In this document: positions 25,749-34,914 of the stretch, piece after piece
How positions within the stretch are numbered: the first letter of the stretch is position 1
Layout of the letters: each line of letters begins with the position of its first letter
DNA from: Bacteroidales bacterium
GTDB lineage: Bacteria > Bacteroidota > Bacteroidia > Bacteroidales > UBA1715
Assembly (NCBI GenBank): GCA_017516865.1
Contig: JAFXAU010000019.1
Span: 1-51,963, forward strand
DNA length: 51,963 nt
Reading direction: 5' to 3'
Notes under the pieces: model-generated
Seen by the model: only the letters and a program-made list of their open reading frames with translations
Told to the model about the DNA's origin: nothing
Databases searched by the model: none
Position numbers and translations under genes: made by a program

Positions 25749-27569
25749 CTACGGATTAACTGATTTGCTGTCCAGGTCTCTATACCTGCTACGGGCTGAC
25801 GAAGAATATATACTGTTGGGGTATTCAAATATTATGCGTTTATATTTCTCTTTGGCTTTTTCAAAATTTTCGGTCTTGTCGTAGTATTCGGCAAGGGTGA
25901 AAATTGCTTTATCGGCATAAATTTCGTATGAAAAACGGTCTTCAATTTCTTGCAGATATTTGAGCATCAACTCGTCGTTGTGTTCTAATGTGGCGATAGT
26001 GGCTTTTCGCATTAAAATTTCATCTTCGAGAGAATGTCCGGGAAACCATTTCGGAATGGAATCGTAACAGACAATCGCCTCGGTATATTTCCCTTGATCT
26101 AAATACAAGTCGCCACGAGCGAAAATTTCCAAAGCAGTGGTCGTTGTGTCGAGTGCCGTGTTGTCCGAAATGAGTTGAGCCAGTTCAAAAGCATCGTTTG
26201 CAATGAGTTTGCTTGTGCTACCTTTGAGAACGTCGAGCAATGCCTTGGCATATTCAAAATTACCATTATAATAAGCGATTTTTGCTTGTTTAAGTTGAGC
26301 CTCGTGACCAATGTCGTTATTTTTGTAATTGAGTGCGACCGAAGCGTATTGCAGATTTGCCGCCCAAATGTCGTTTGTAAACAAATAAATGTCGGCAAGC
26401 TCCATTTCAAGCTGACTCTTGTAGATGCGGATATTTGGCTTGGCAATGTTCTCGTTGAGCAATTGGATTGCCTCGTCTTGTTTATTGAGATAAAACGCTT
26501 GGATGTGTGCAAGATTTTTGATGATTTCAGCGATAGTCTTTGCGTCTCCGATTTCGTCCAATGCTTTCAAATATTCTTTCTCCAAATTTACGATTTGAGC
26601 ATTGTCAACTTGAGAATTTGCCTTGAAAAGTTTGTTGTACGATGTCTCCAACAGATTTTTTAGTGCCACTTCGTAATAATCACCCATTCTTCCGATTTTT
26701 ATGATGTATGAGAAACACGTTGCCGCGTATTCAAATTCGTTGTTCGACAGAGCAATTTTTCCCAATTCAAAAACTTTTTCTCCATCGCTGTCGTTTGCTT
26801 CGTCAATTTCCTTGCTGAGGGCAAATGCTTTTTCATAATTTTGGTCCTGCATCATAATCCAAAGCAGTAAAGATTTGAAAGTGAATTCCTTACGTTCTTT
26901 TTCTGCAAGTGGTTCAATATTTTTAATCAACGTTTGTTTTAGCTTATTGTTGGAGTGTTCGTATAGGCTGTATTGTAGCTGATTTTCAATAAATTCGAGT
27001 TCGTCGCTATTATTGTTCAGTAACGAAATATAGGCACGTGCCAATTTGTCGTTTTCGCCAGAATGAAGATATAGTTCTGCAAGATTTTTTACAATCAGTC
27101 TGTTGTCGGGATATTTCGATAGAGCGTTTTCGTAGATTGTTTTTGCCACATTCTCCACTTTGTTGTCTATGCATGCCTGACCTGCTTCAAGAGAAGTCTC
27201 GAGTTGTTTTCCTGCTTTTTTTATAGTTTTCTCGAAAATGTCATCGGCATCTTTTGTTTTTCCCGTTTGGTTGTAGATGGTAGCCAATTTTATTGGATAG
27301 TAGAACGATTTCGGAAATCGTTTAATCTGTTCATTTGTGATTTTCTCTGCTTTTTCGTAATTGTGAAGCTCGTTGTAACAGGCAATCAAATAGTCAAAAT
27401 GAATTTGTGAATGAGTTTGAGAGAACAGTTCGTAGTAAATATCCGCAGCTTTTTCGTATTCGCCTTGAGAATAATAGAGTAGGGCAAGTTGATTGTCGTT
27501 TCCTTTATTTTGCGAAAATGACGACAATGCCGTGAAAAGCACGAATAGTATGGAAATGAGTCGCTTCAT
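25749..27569 (-). CDS. tetratricopeptide-repeat exported protein
   Basis: A 606-residue protein with a signal peptide (MKRLISILFVLFTALSSFSQ) followed by many TPR-like helix pairs over nearly its whole length, such as ALLYYSQGEYEKAADIYYEL near the start and FTLAEYYDKTENFEKAKEKY near the end. It is probably a periplasmic scaffold; its partners are unknown. The ATG at 27569 is chosen because the longer frame would run through the rpmH terminator (27573-27605). Its own promoter is not evident, so read-through from rpmH may matter. It is convergent to purM with only 12 bases between them. Confidence 0.8.
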   Translation of the reverse strand: MKRLISILFVLFTALSSFSQNKGNDNQLALLYYSQGEYEKAADIYYELFSQTHSQIHFDYLIACYNELHNYEKAEKITNEQIKRFPKSFYYPIKLATIYNQTGKTKDADDIFEKTIKKAGKQLETSLEAGQACIDNKVENVAKTIYENALSKYPDNRLIVKNLAELYLHSGENDKLARAYISLLNNNSDELEFIENQLQYSLYEHSNNKLKQTLIKNIEPLAEKERKEFTFKSLLLWIMMQDQNYEKAFALSKEIDEANDSDGEKVFELGKIALSNNEFEYAATCFSYIIKIGRMGDYYEVALKNLLETSYNKLFKANSQVDNAQIVNLEKEYLKALDEIGDAKTIAEIIKNLAHIQAFYLNKQDEAIQLLNENIAKPNIRIYKSQLEMELADIYLFTNDIWAANLQYASVALNYKNNDIGHEAQLKQAKIAYYNGNFEYAKALLDVLKGSTSKLIANDAFELAQLISDNTALDTTTTALEIFARGDLYLDQGKYTEAIVCYDSIPKWFPGHSLEDEILMRKATIATLEHNDELMLKYLQEIEDRFSYEIYADKAIFTLAEYYDKTENFEKAKEKYKRIIFEYPNSIYSSSARSRYRDLDSKSVNP

Positions 27570-27572
27570 ATT

Positions 27573-27605
27573 AAAAAAAAGCGCATCTATCAAATAGACA
27601 CGCTT
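27573..27605 (-). terminator. terminator after rpmH
   Basis: On the minus strand, AAGCG-TG-TCTAT pairs with ATAGA-TG-CGCTT (one internal mismatch pair) and is followed by a run of T. It lies just before the TPR gene start. Confidence 0.7.
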
Positions 27606-27647
27606 CTGCAAATTTTATATGTTCAGTAGAAACTGAAAAGTCTGTTT

Positions 27648-27806
27648 TTATTTTCTGTGACGGAATTCGTCCGATACAGTCAATTTTTTTCTTCCTTTTG
27701 CTCTACGTGCAGCCAACACTTTTCTACCGTTAGCAGTAGACATTCTTTCTCTAAATCCATGTTTGTTTCTTCTTTTTCTTACTGAAGGCTGAAATGTACG
27801 TTTCAT
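27648..27806 (-). CDS. rpmH: 50S ribosomal protein L34
   Basis: A 52-residue, strongly basic protein: it starts [18 protein letters not shown], continues [20 protein letters not shown] and ends [14 protein letters not shown]. The pattern is diagnostic of L34, a component of the large ribosomal subunit. It lies downstream of rsmG on the same strand with its own promoter (27856-27885) and a terminator after it. The usual linkage to dnaA or rnpA is not kept here; dnaA is 12 kb away. Confidence 0.97.
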   Translation of the reverse strand: MKRTFQPSVRKRRNKHGFRERMSTANGRKVLAARRAKGRKKLTVSDEFRHRK

Positions 27807-27855
27807 CTTATCTTTGTTTTAAATAGTTCTACTTGTATTCCCGTAAATCGGTGTG

Positions 27856-27885
27856 CAAAAGTACACGAATTATTTTAATTACAAA
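27856..27885 (-). promoter_or_regulatory. promoter of rpmH
   Basis: On the minus strand a -33 TTTG and a -7 TACTTTTG, about 18 bases apart, lie ahead of rpmH; the -33 element is within the 3' end of rsmG. The core GTGTACTTTTGCACACC is nearly identical to that of the promoter at 51858-51887. Confidence 0.7.
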
Positions 27886-28514
27886 ACTTTTTGGGGCTCA
27901 ATTGGTAAATAAATTATTTTTTTTGTCTCAAAGAACGGTTCAGTGAAATATGCACTGATTGGAAATATTTTATATTTCTTGAATCCCTGCATTTCTTCGT
28001 AGAAGTCGCCACCCTTTATATAGATTATGCCGTTGCAAAGAGAATTGTTTACTATGCTGCTGACATTTTTCTTGACAAGTTTATAAAAGTCAGGAAATGC
28101 TGTAACTGCGCGGCTGACAATGTAGTCGTACTTTTCTTTGTTTTCTTCAACTGTTTGTTGTCTTGCTGTTACGTTCGTCAATCCTAATTCATTAATAATA
28201 TTGTTTGCAACGGTAATTTTTTTTGCAATTCTGTCGATGAGTGTAAATTGTACTTTGGGAAAGAGAATTGCTAATGGAATTCCCGGAAGTCCTCCACCAG
28301 TACCGACATCAAGAATTTTACTTCCTTGTTTGAATTCAAAAAATTTGGCGATAGCCATGGAATGAAGAACGTGATGTTCAAAAATATTTTCAATGTCTTT
28401 ACGCGAAATCACGTTGATTTTTTCGTTCCAATACGTGTAGAGGTCGCACAATGTCTCAATCTGTTCGTATTGTTTCTTAGTCAAATCGGGAAAATATTCG
28501 TATAACTTCTGCAT
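27879..28514 (-). CDS. rsmG: 16S rRNA (guanine527-N7)-methyltransferase
   Basis: A 211-residue RsmG/GidB enzyme that methylates G527 of 16S rRNA. The SAM site is ILDVGTGGGLPGIPLAILFP; VISRKDIENIFEHHVLHSM and YIVSRAVTAFP are family segments. The start is placed at the ATG of 28514 because it overlaps the upstream stop as TAATG and because homologs begin eight residues before the Phe-Pro of YFPDLT; an ATG at 28520 is also in frame. It is coupled to the glycosyltransferase upstream. Confidence 0.93.
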   Translation of the reverse strand: MQKLYEYFPDLTKKQYEQIETLCDLYTYWNEKINVISRKDIENIFEHHVLHSMAIAKFFEFKQGSKILDVGTGGGLPGIPLAILFPKVQFTLIDRIAKKITVANNIINELGLTNVTARQQTVEENKEKYDYIVSRAVTAFPDFYKLVKKNVSSIVNNSLCNGIIYIKGGDFYEEMQGFKKYKIFPISAYFTEPFFETKKIIYLPIEPQKVL

Positions 28515-29650
28515 TACCATAAGTTGTTTATTGGTTTAAATTTATTTTTAATATGCAGGAATCCTATTTGTATAGGAAGATATATGTCGAAAATCAGGGC
28601 ATAGAGCCAGAGGTCTTTTTCGCGGAATCGGCGGCAGTTGAGAATGGTCGCCAGCATGAAGAAAAACATTCTGCATCCGATGAGAGTAAGCACGGCAATG
28701 AACATAGTCTTTGGCAACGTGATACAATATATTATGCAGCAGAGATAGAATAATTCTCGGCTGAATGGTTCCAAAAATAGCAATAGTTTGTGAATGAACT
28801 TGTAACGGTTCGAAGTTGTGAGATGTCTGCGTTTTTGGAATTTCCATTTTTGGAACGACGCCACTTGTTTTGAGCGGGTAAAACTGTCGGGGTCGAGTAC
28901 AATGTCGGTGTTTTCGCCCGTACCGACTTCGGAGACAAACAAATCGTCGTCGCCCGATTTTATGTGATAATGCGCCGAGAATTTACTGCTTTGCTCATAA
29001 ATGTTTTTTGTGTATGCCAAATTTCGTCCGACGCCCATGTATGGTATTCCTGCATGTGCAAACGACATGTAATTAACGGCAATGGAATATGTATCGTAGC
29101 GGATAAGTTTGTCAAGAAATCCAGACTGTTGCTGGTAACCGCCGTAACCGAGAATAATTTCTTTCTTGTCGCGGAAACTTTGTTGCATAAGTCGGAGCCA
29201 TTGGTCAGACTGAGGCATGCAGTCGGCGTCGCAGAATAGCATTTTTTCGTATTTTGCCGCTTTAATTCCTATGGTAATCGCAAGTTTTTTCCCATGCGAA
29301 AACTTTGCATCTTTCTTAATAGTTGAAATTCTTAAGTGCGAATATTTCTTTGCAAAATCATTCAATACAAATTCACTGTCGTCTTCAGAACTGTCGTTTA
29401 CGACAATTACTTCGTAGTTTGAGTATTTTTGTTCAAGAAAAGCAGGGAGGAATTTTTTTAGATTTTCTTCTTCGTTTCTTGCACAAATAATGACAGACAC
29501 AGGGTCTTCTTGTATTGCAGTTCGTTTCTTCCGTTTTATTATGCTGATTCGCATGTAGAAGAACAAATAAAATAAAATTTGTATGCCGCACGCAACAATA
29601 AAAAGTATGCAAAACCAAAATTCTATTGCATTATATGAAATCTCAATCAT
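28514..29650 (-). CDS. membrane-bound family 2 glycosyltransferase
   Basis: A 378-residue protein with an N-terminal membrane segment (about 8-34), a GT2 domain (PVSVIICARNEEENLKKFL; VIVVNDSSEDDS; the metal-binding DAD of LFCDADCMPQSD; a SGDDDLFVSE acceptor region; FQKRRH in place of the usual Q-x-x-R-W) and hydrophobic C-terminal segments (about 295-365). Such enzymes build surface glycans or glycolipids at the cytoplasmic membrane. The substrate is unknown. Its stop overlaps the rsmG start. Confidence 0.88.
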   Translation of the reverse strand: MIEISYNAIEFWFCILFIVACGIQILFYLFFYMRISIIKRKKRTAIQEDPVSVIICARNEEENLKKFLPAFLEQKYSNYEVIVVNDSSEDDSEFVLNDFAKKYSHLRISTIKKDAKFSHGKKLAITIGIKAAKYEKMLFCDADCMPQSDQWLRLMQQSFRDKKEIILGYGGYQQQSGFLDKLIRYDTYSIAVNYMSFAHAGIPYMGVGRNLAYTKNIYEQSSKFSAHYHIKSGDDDLFVSEVGTGENTDIVLDPDSFTRSKQVASFQKWKFQKRRHLTTSNRYKFIHKLLLFLEPFSRELFYLCCIIYCITLPKTMFIAVLTLIGCRMFFFMLATILNCRRFREKDLWLYALIFDIYLPIQIGFLHIKNKFKPINNLW

Positions 29651-29726
29651 TACTCATTCGTTTGTGACAAAATTACTTGTTTACGCATATAATATAGATG
29701 TTTCGTCAATTACTTATGAACATTTT

Positions 29727-29752
29727 TTAATGCACAATTCACAATGCACAAT
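29727..29752. repeat. 26-bp CACAATT-type intergenic repeat, copy 2
   Basis: An exact copy of 17055-17080. It lies in the 208-base gap between the divergent glycosyltransferase and xylB genes, upstream of the xylB promoter. Confidence 0.85.
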
Positions 29753-29823
29753 TTATAATGTGGATAGGCTCAGTCAGCAGAATAAACTTTTAATTTTTAA
29801 TTCTTAAATTCACTGCTTTTTCA

Positions 29824-29831
29824 TATTTTTG
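29824..29831 (+). promoter_or_regulatory. probable -7 element for xylB
   Basis: TATTTTTG matches TAnnTTTG, 28 bases before the xylB start. No good -33 element is seen, as might be expected if an activator is needed. I found no operator palindrome. Confidence 0.45.
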
Positions 29832-29858
29832 TAACCATGGATTCTAAATGGTTGTAAA

Positions 29859-31349
29859 ATGTTTTTTTTAGGTTTTGACATTGGAAGTTCTTCGGTAAAA
29901 GTTTCGTTAGTTAGTGCTGAATCAGGAAAATGCACGGCTTCGGCATTTTATCCCAAACAAGAAATGCCCATTATTGCCAAACAAATTGGCTGGGCGGAAC
30001 AAGAACCCGAAGAATGGTGGAAAAACCTAAAAATGGCTTTGGCGGAAGTGCTCAATACTGCACAAATCAACGTTAGGGAGATTTCTGCAATCGGCATTTC
30101 ATATCAAATGCACGGCTTAGTGTGTGTAGATACAGACAAAAACGTGCTTCGTCCCGCAATCATCTGGTGCGACAGTCGAGCAGCCTCCATTGGCGATTCC
30201 GCATTCAATGCAATGGGAAAAGAACATTGTCTTTCGCATTTTCTTAACAGTCCGGGAAATTTTACTGCGTCGAAACTACGATGGATTAAGGAAAATGAAC
30301 CTGAAATTTATGAGAAAATCTACAAAATAATGTTGCCTGGCGACTACATTGCGATGAAACTTTCAGGCGAAGTGCAGACAACCATCAGCGGTCTTTCCGA
30401 AGGAATTTTGTGGGATTTCAAACAACGTGAGCCAGCCCAGTCGCTTCTCGACCATTATGGCATAGATTCTTCTTTGATTGCCGACATTGTGCCTACGTTT
30501 GGCAAACAATGTAAAATTAGCGAGCAGGCAGCAAAAGAGTTGGGCCTGCACAGCAACATAACCGTCTCGTACCGTGCCGGCGACCAGCCAAACAATGCAT
30601 TGTCGCTCAACGTGTTGAATCCAGGTGAAATTGCCACAACGGCAGGGACATCGGGCGTGGTGTATGGCGTAACCGAAGAAATCAAATACGATCCACTTTC
30701 GCGTGTAAACACCTTTGCACACGTGAACTACACCAAGGAACAGAATCGTTTGGGTGTTTTATTATGCATCAATGGAACGGGAATAATGAACTCGTGGATT
30801 CATAAAAACATTTGTCCTACAGCTACATACGACGAAATGAACCACATGGCAGAAACTGTTTTCATAGGTTCCGACGGACTTTCGGTGCTTCCGTTCGGCA
30901 ACGGAGCAGAACGTGTTTTGCAAAACAAAAATGTGAATGCTTCGGTTGTCGGTCTCAGTTTGACAAAACACACGACAAGCCACCTCATCCGTGCCACGCA
31001 CGAAGGAATAGCGTTCTCGTTTCACTACGGAATGGAGATAATGAAAACCATCGGCATCAATCCGTCGGTAATTCGTGCAGGCAAGGCAAATATGTTTTTA
31101 AGCCCGATTTTCCGAAGCACGTTGGCAAGTATTTCGGGAGCAACAATAGAACTCTACAACACCGACGGTTCCGTAGGCGCAGCCCGTGGAGCTGGAATCG
31201 GATCGGGATATTATAAAAATGCAGAAGAAGCCTTTGCATCGTTACAAAAAGTTGAAGTCATAGAGCCTGATATTAAAAATCAGACAAAATACCAAGAGGC
31301 ATATGAGAAGTGGAGTTGGGCTTTAAAAACGAAATTACCTGAGCGGTAA
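29859..31349 (+). CDS. xylB: xylulokinase
   Basis: A 496-residue FGGY-family sugar kinase that phosphorylates D-xylulose. The N-terminal phosphate loop is FFLGFDIGSSSVKVS, the substrate segment ISYQMHGLVCVD and WCDSRAA are xylulokinase-like, and the catalytic base is probably the Asp in YRAGDQPNNALSLN. The C-terminal FGGY domain (GLSLTKHTTSHLIRATHEGI, IRAGKANMFLSPIF) is complete. It leads a plus-strand xylB-xylA-xylE cluster. Confidence 0.92.
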   Translation: MFFLGFDIGSSSVKVSLVSAESGKCTASAFYPKQEMPIIAKQIGWAEQEPEEWWKNLKMALAEVLNTAQINVREISAIGISYQMHGLVCVDTDKNVLRPAIIWCDSRAASIGDSAFNAMGKEHCLSHFLNSPGNFTASKLRWIKENEPEIYEKIYKIMLPGDYIAMKLSGEVQTTISGLSEGILWDFKQREPAQSLLDHYGIDSSLIADIVPTFGKQCKISEQAAKELGLHSNITVSYRAGDQPNNALSLNVLNPGEIATTAGTSGVVYGVTEEIKYDPLSRVNTFAHVNYTKEQNRLGVLLCINGTGIMNSWIHKNICPTATYDEMNHMAETVFIGSDGLSVLPFGNGAERVLQNKNVNASVVGLSLTKHTTSHLIRATHEGIAFSFHYGMEIMKTIGINPSVIRAGKANMFLSPIFRSTLASISGATIELYNTDGSVGAARGAGIGSGYYKNAEEAFASLQKVEVIEPDIKNQTKYQEAYEKWSWALKTKLPER

Positions 31350-31644
31350 TCTTGAACTTTTCGAGAACGAGCTCGACAAAATCAGTCTTGAATAACTCGG
31401 TACAGACTGTCTCCCATTTTAAAAAGTAAAAAAGTTTCGGTTTTTTTTGTTGGTTCGTATTTTTTGAAAAAATCTTGCTCGTAGCAAATATAAGTATCGA
31501 AATAAAGTTTATCTTTGGAAAAATGAAACTTTGTTCTTGTGTTTGTACGTAAATATTTATATGTCAATGAATAAGATGTGTAATTTACAATGGGCAAAGT
31601 GTAATTTATACACTATTGTAGAATTTTAAAGAAATATATTTAAC

Positions 31645-32961
31645 ATGACAAAAAAAGAATTCTTTCCAGGAATTGGAAACATTAAGTTTGAAGGAAAAAA
31701 CAGTAAAAATCCATTGGCATTCCGCTACTACGATGCAAACAAAATGGTGATGGGTAAAAAAATGAGCGAATGGCTGAAATTCGCTATGGCATGGTGGCAC
31801 ACGCTTTGCGCCGACGGCACCGACCAATTTGGTGGCGGGACAAAATCGTTTCCTTGGAATGAAAATCCAGACCCGATTCAAGCGGCAAAAGACAAAGTTG
31901 ACGCAGGTTTTGAGTTTATGCAGAAAATGGGCATAGAATACTACTGCTTCCACGATGTTGACTTGGTGAAAGAAGCTACGACTGTTGAAGAATATGAGAA
32001 AAACCTCAAGGAAATTGTAGCATATTTGAAACAAAAACAAGCCGAGACAGGCATAAAACTTTTGTGGGGAACGGCTAATGTGTTCGGTCACAAACGCTAT
32101 ATGAATGGTGCTTCAACAAATCCCGACTTTGATGTGGTTGCCCGTGCAATCGTACAAATTAAAAATGCAATTGATGCAACAATTGAACTTGGTGGTACGA
32201 ACTACGTGTTCTGGGGTGGCCGCGAAGGATATATGTCGCTGCTTAACACCGATATGAAACGCGAAAAGGAACACATGGCGACTATGCTCACTATGGCTCG
32301 TGACTATGCTCGTGCGAAAGGTTTTAAAGGCACGTTCCTGATTGAACCTAAACCAATGGAACCGACAAAACACCAATATGATGTTGATACAGAAACAGTT
32401 ATTGGTTTCTTGAAGGCACATAATCTTGACAAAGATTTTAAAATCAATATTGAAGTGAACCACGCAACATTGGCTGGTCACACATTTGAACACGAACTTG
32501 CCTGTGCTGTTGATGCAGGAATGCTTGGTTCAATTGACGCAAACCGCGGCGACTATCAAAACGGTTGGGATACGGACCAATTCCCAATCGACAATTTTGA
32601 ACTTATCCAAGCAATGATGCAAATCATCAGAAACGGTGGTTTTCATAATGGTGGAACAAATTTTGATGCAAAAACTCGTCGTAACTCGACCGATTTGGAA
32701 GACATTTTCATCGCACACATTGCCGCAATGGACGCAATGGCACGTGCATTGGAAAGTGCAGCCGAATTATTAGAAAAATCGCCAATCAAGAAAATGGTTG
32801 CCGACCGCTATGCAAGTTTCGATTTGGGCGAAGGAAAACGTTTCGAAGAAGGCAAAATGACATTTGAAGAGGCCTATGCTTACGGCAAGAAAGTCGGTGA
32901 ACCGAAACAAATCAGCGGTAAGCAAGAATTGTACGAAGCTATAGTTAATATGTATGTATAG
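31645..32961 (+). CDS. xylA: xylose isomerase
   Basis: A 438-residue class II xylose isomerase (long N-terminus). Active-site segments are [10 protein letters not shown] (catalytic His), [43 protein letters not shown] (metal ligands) and [20 protein letters not shown]. It converts D-xylose to D-xylulose for XylB. A 295-base gap separates it from xylB, long enough for its own promoter; an AT-rich stretch precedes the ATG. Confidence 0.97.
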   Translation: MTKKEFFPGIGNIKFEGKNSKNPLAFRYYDANKMVMGKKMSEWLKFAMAWWHTLCADGTDQFGGGTKSFPWNENPDPIQAAKDKVDAGFEFMQKMGIEYYCFHDVDLVKEATTVEEYEKNLKEIVAYLKQKQAETGIKLLWGTANVFGHKRYMNGASTNPDFDVVARAIVQIKNAIDATIELGGTNYVFWGGREGYMSLLNTDMKREKEHMATMLTMARDYARAKGFKGTFLIEPKPMEPTKHQYDVDTETVIGFLKAHNLDKDFKINIEVNHATLAGHTFEHELACAVDAGMLGSIDANRGDYQNGWDTDQFPIDNFELIQAMMQIIRNGGFHNGGTNFDAKTRRNSTDLEDIFIAHIAAMDAMARALESAAELLEKSPIKKMVADRYASFDLGEGKRFEEGKMTFEEAYAYGKKVGEPKQISGKQELYEAIVNMYV

Positions 32962-33001
32962 AGAATGCTCAATGTGTAATTAATTCAAAAAACAAAGAAA
33001 C

Positions 33002-34414
33002 ATGGGTGGAAGTAAGACATATCTTTTCAGTATTGTGTTGGTTGCGGTAATTGGAGGTTTGCTGTTTGGCTACGACACGGCAGTGATTTCTGGTGCGGAA
33101 AAAGGTTTGCAGGCATTTTTCGCTGCGGCGACTGATTTCACCTACACCGATGGTTGGCATGGTATTACGTGCTCGAGTGCACTCATTGGCTGTATTATCG
33201 GTAGTGTGTTGTCGGGGTTGTTTGCGACACGGCTTGGAAGAAAAAAATCGCTGTTCGTCGCAGGCGTGCTATTTTTCTTGTCCGCTCTTGGTTCTTGGTA
33301 TCCTGAATTTTTATTTTTCAACTATGGTGAACCATCGTTTAGCTTGTTGATAGCATTCAATTGTTATAGAATACTTGGTGGAATCGGAGTGGGACTTGCA
33401 TCGGCAATTTGTCCGATGTATATAGCCGAAGTCGCGCCCGCAAATATGCGTGGAACATTGGTTTCGTGGAACCAGTTCGCCATTATTTTCGGTCAGTTGG
33501 TAGTGTATTTCGTGAATTTTGTGATAATGAAGAATCACACTGTCCTCGATGTAGTTGACGCCGATTGGTATATGGCAACGGGTTGGCGCACAATGTTTGT
33601 GAGCGAAGGATTCCCTGCGGGACTATTTGCATTACTGATTCTTGCCGTTCCCGAAACTCCGCGATACCTTGCCCTCAATGGCAACGACGATAAAGCTCTG
33701 CACGTACTTTCACGTATCAATGGCGAAGAAAAAGCAAAAAGTATTCTTGCCGAAATTCACGAAAGTGCGCTTGAAAAGACGGAAAAACTGTTCACCTACG
33801 GTTTCCTTGTTATTTTTGTAGGGATAATGGTAAGCGTGTTCCAACAGACTGTCGGAATTAATGCGGTGTTGTATTACGGTCCACGAATTTTCGAAGAAAT
33901 GGGAATGGACAACCCAATGACGGTTCAAGTGATTATGGGAATTGTAAATATTTCGTTTACACTTTTGGCAGTGTTCACTGTTGAAAAACTTGGTCGAAAG
34001 CCGTTGCTCATTGTTGGCTCGCTTGGCATGGCTGTAGGTGCGTTCGGCGTGATGATTTACTTTATGTTGGGCGGATTCGAAGGCTCGTTGCCTGGAATGT
34101 TTGCCGCAACAAGCATAATGGTCTACACCGCAAGTTTCATGTTCAGTTGGGGACCGATTGCCTGGGTGTTGATAGCGGAAATTTTTCCGAACACAATCCG
34201 TGGCGCAGCCGTGGCAATCGCCGTTGCTTTCCAATGGATTTCGAATTTCATAGTAAGTTCCACATTCGTCTCGATGTTGAATTGGTCACCTTCGGGTACG
34301 TATTCAATATTTGGCATTGTGTGCGTGGTTGCCGCAATTTTCGTATGGAGACTTGTTCCAGAAACCAAAGGCAAGACATTGGAAGATATGACGAAATTGT
34401 GGGGAAGAAAGTAA
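33002..34414 (+). CDS. xylE: sugar/proton symporter, probably xylose (XylE-like MFS)
   Basis: A 470-residue sugar-porter MFS protein with about 12 membrane segments. Family motifs are FGYDTAVISGAEKGL at the first helix, RLGRKKS, PETPRYL, FQQTVGINAVLYYGPRIF, KLGRKPLLIVG and the C-terminal PETKGKTLEDM. It imports a monosaccharide with a proton; xylose is inferred from xylA lying 40 bases upstream. Another sugar such as arabinose or glucose is possible. It ends at a bidirectional terminator shared with the tmRNA gene. Confidence 0.9.
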   Translation: MGGSKTYLFSIVLVAVIGGLLFGYDTAVISGAEKGLQAFFAAATDFTYTDGWHGITCSSALIGCIIGSVLSGLFATRLGRKKSLFVAGVLFFLSALGSWYPEFLFFNYGEPSFSLLIAFNCYRILGGIGVGLASAICPMYIAEVAPANMRGTLVSWNQFAIIFGQLVVYFVNFVIMKNHTVLDVVDADWYMATGWRTMFVSEGFPAGLFALLILAVPETPRYLALNGNDDKALHVLSRINGEEKAKSILAEIHESALEKTEKLFTYGFLVIFVGIMVSVFQQTVGINAVLYYGPRIFEEMGMDNPMTVQVIMGIVNISFTLLAVFTVEKLGRKPLLIVGSLGMAVGAFGVMIYFMLGGFEGSLPGMFAATSIMVYTASFMFSWGPIAWVLIAEIFPNTIRGAAVAIAVAFQWISNFIVSSTFVSMLNWSPSGTYSIFGIVCVVAAIFVWRLVPETKGKTLEDMTKLWGRK

Positions 34415-34436
34415 TTGATAACAGTGGCCGAAGCAT

Positions 34437-34471
34437 AAAAAAAGAGTCGTAATTTTTACGACTCTTTTTTT
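34437..34471. terminator. bidirectional terminator between xylE and ssrA
   Basis: A perfect 16-bp stem (seven A, GAGTCGTAA and complement) with a three-base loop gives a T run on both strands. It ends xylE on the plus strand and the tmRNA transcript on the minus strand; its edge reaches within two bases of the mature tmRNA 3' end. Confidence 0.92.
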
Positions 34472-34472
34472 G

Positions 34473-34865
34473 TGGAGCTGCGGAGATTCGAACTCCGGTC
34501 CGGTCAAGTACCGAAAATGCTTTCTACATGCTTATTCCGTTATTGATTGTCGGGTAGCAACTGAGAACGAAAACCCTATTGATACCGTATCCTGAATAAA
34601 TCTCGGAGAAACGCACAGGAGTTGTTTTTCCTATTCCTTATTTACAGCACCGCAGACTCAGACGACTAAGGACGTGCCTTCTGTGCGATGTCTCGCCGCT
34701 ATTCCTTGAATAGCGTAAAGCCGAAATCTACTATACTTCGATTAGGCAGCAAGAGCAAAGTTTTCTTCGCCAGTTATTGTTTTAGAGTGTGGTTTTACGG
34801 GACAAACTCCATCGCCCGACATGCTTACATTCCCTGTAAACTCCCCGTCAAATCCAGTCAACCCC
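34473..34865 (-). ncRNA. ssrA: transfer-messenger RNA (tmRNA)
   Basis: A 393-base tmRNA that rescues stalled ribosomes. The 5' end GGGGTTGACTGG pairs with the 3' CAGCTCC to form the acceptor stem, the T arm GGAGTTCGAATCTCC is present, and the tag reading frame lies at 34742-34771 on the minus strand. The tag is GEENFALAA followed by TAA, close to other Bacteroidales tags such as GENNYALAA. The discriminator is A34473; CCA is not encoded and must be added. Pseudoknot hairpins are expected in the 34480-34740 part but were not all drawn. A TATATTTG promoter precedes it. Confidence 0.97.
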
Positions 34866-34878
34866 AGAAAATGAGATG

Positions 34879-34908
34879 CAAATATATGCGATTTTTCGCC
34901 GTTTGTCA
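34879..34908 (-). promoter_or_regulatory. promoter of ssrA
   Basis: On the minus strand TATATTTG (34879-34886) lies 14 bases before the mature 5' end, with TTGACAA at the -33 position. The lptD stop codon is only a few bases upstream. Confidence 0.7.
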
Positions 34909-34914
34909 AGTGGG

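Noticed and set aside
29756..29766. Single near-match to a DnaA box (TGTGGATAG)
   Set aside because: It is isolated and imperfect, with no cluster or AT-rich unwinding region beside it.
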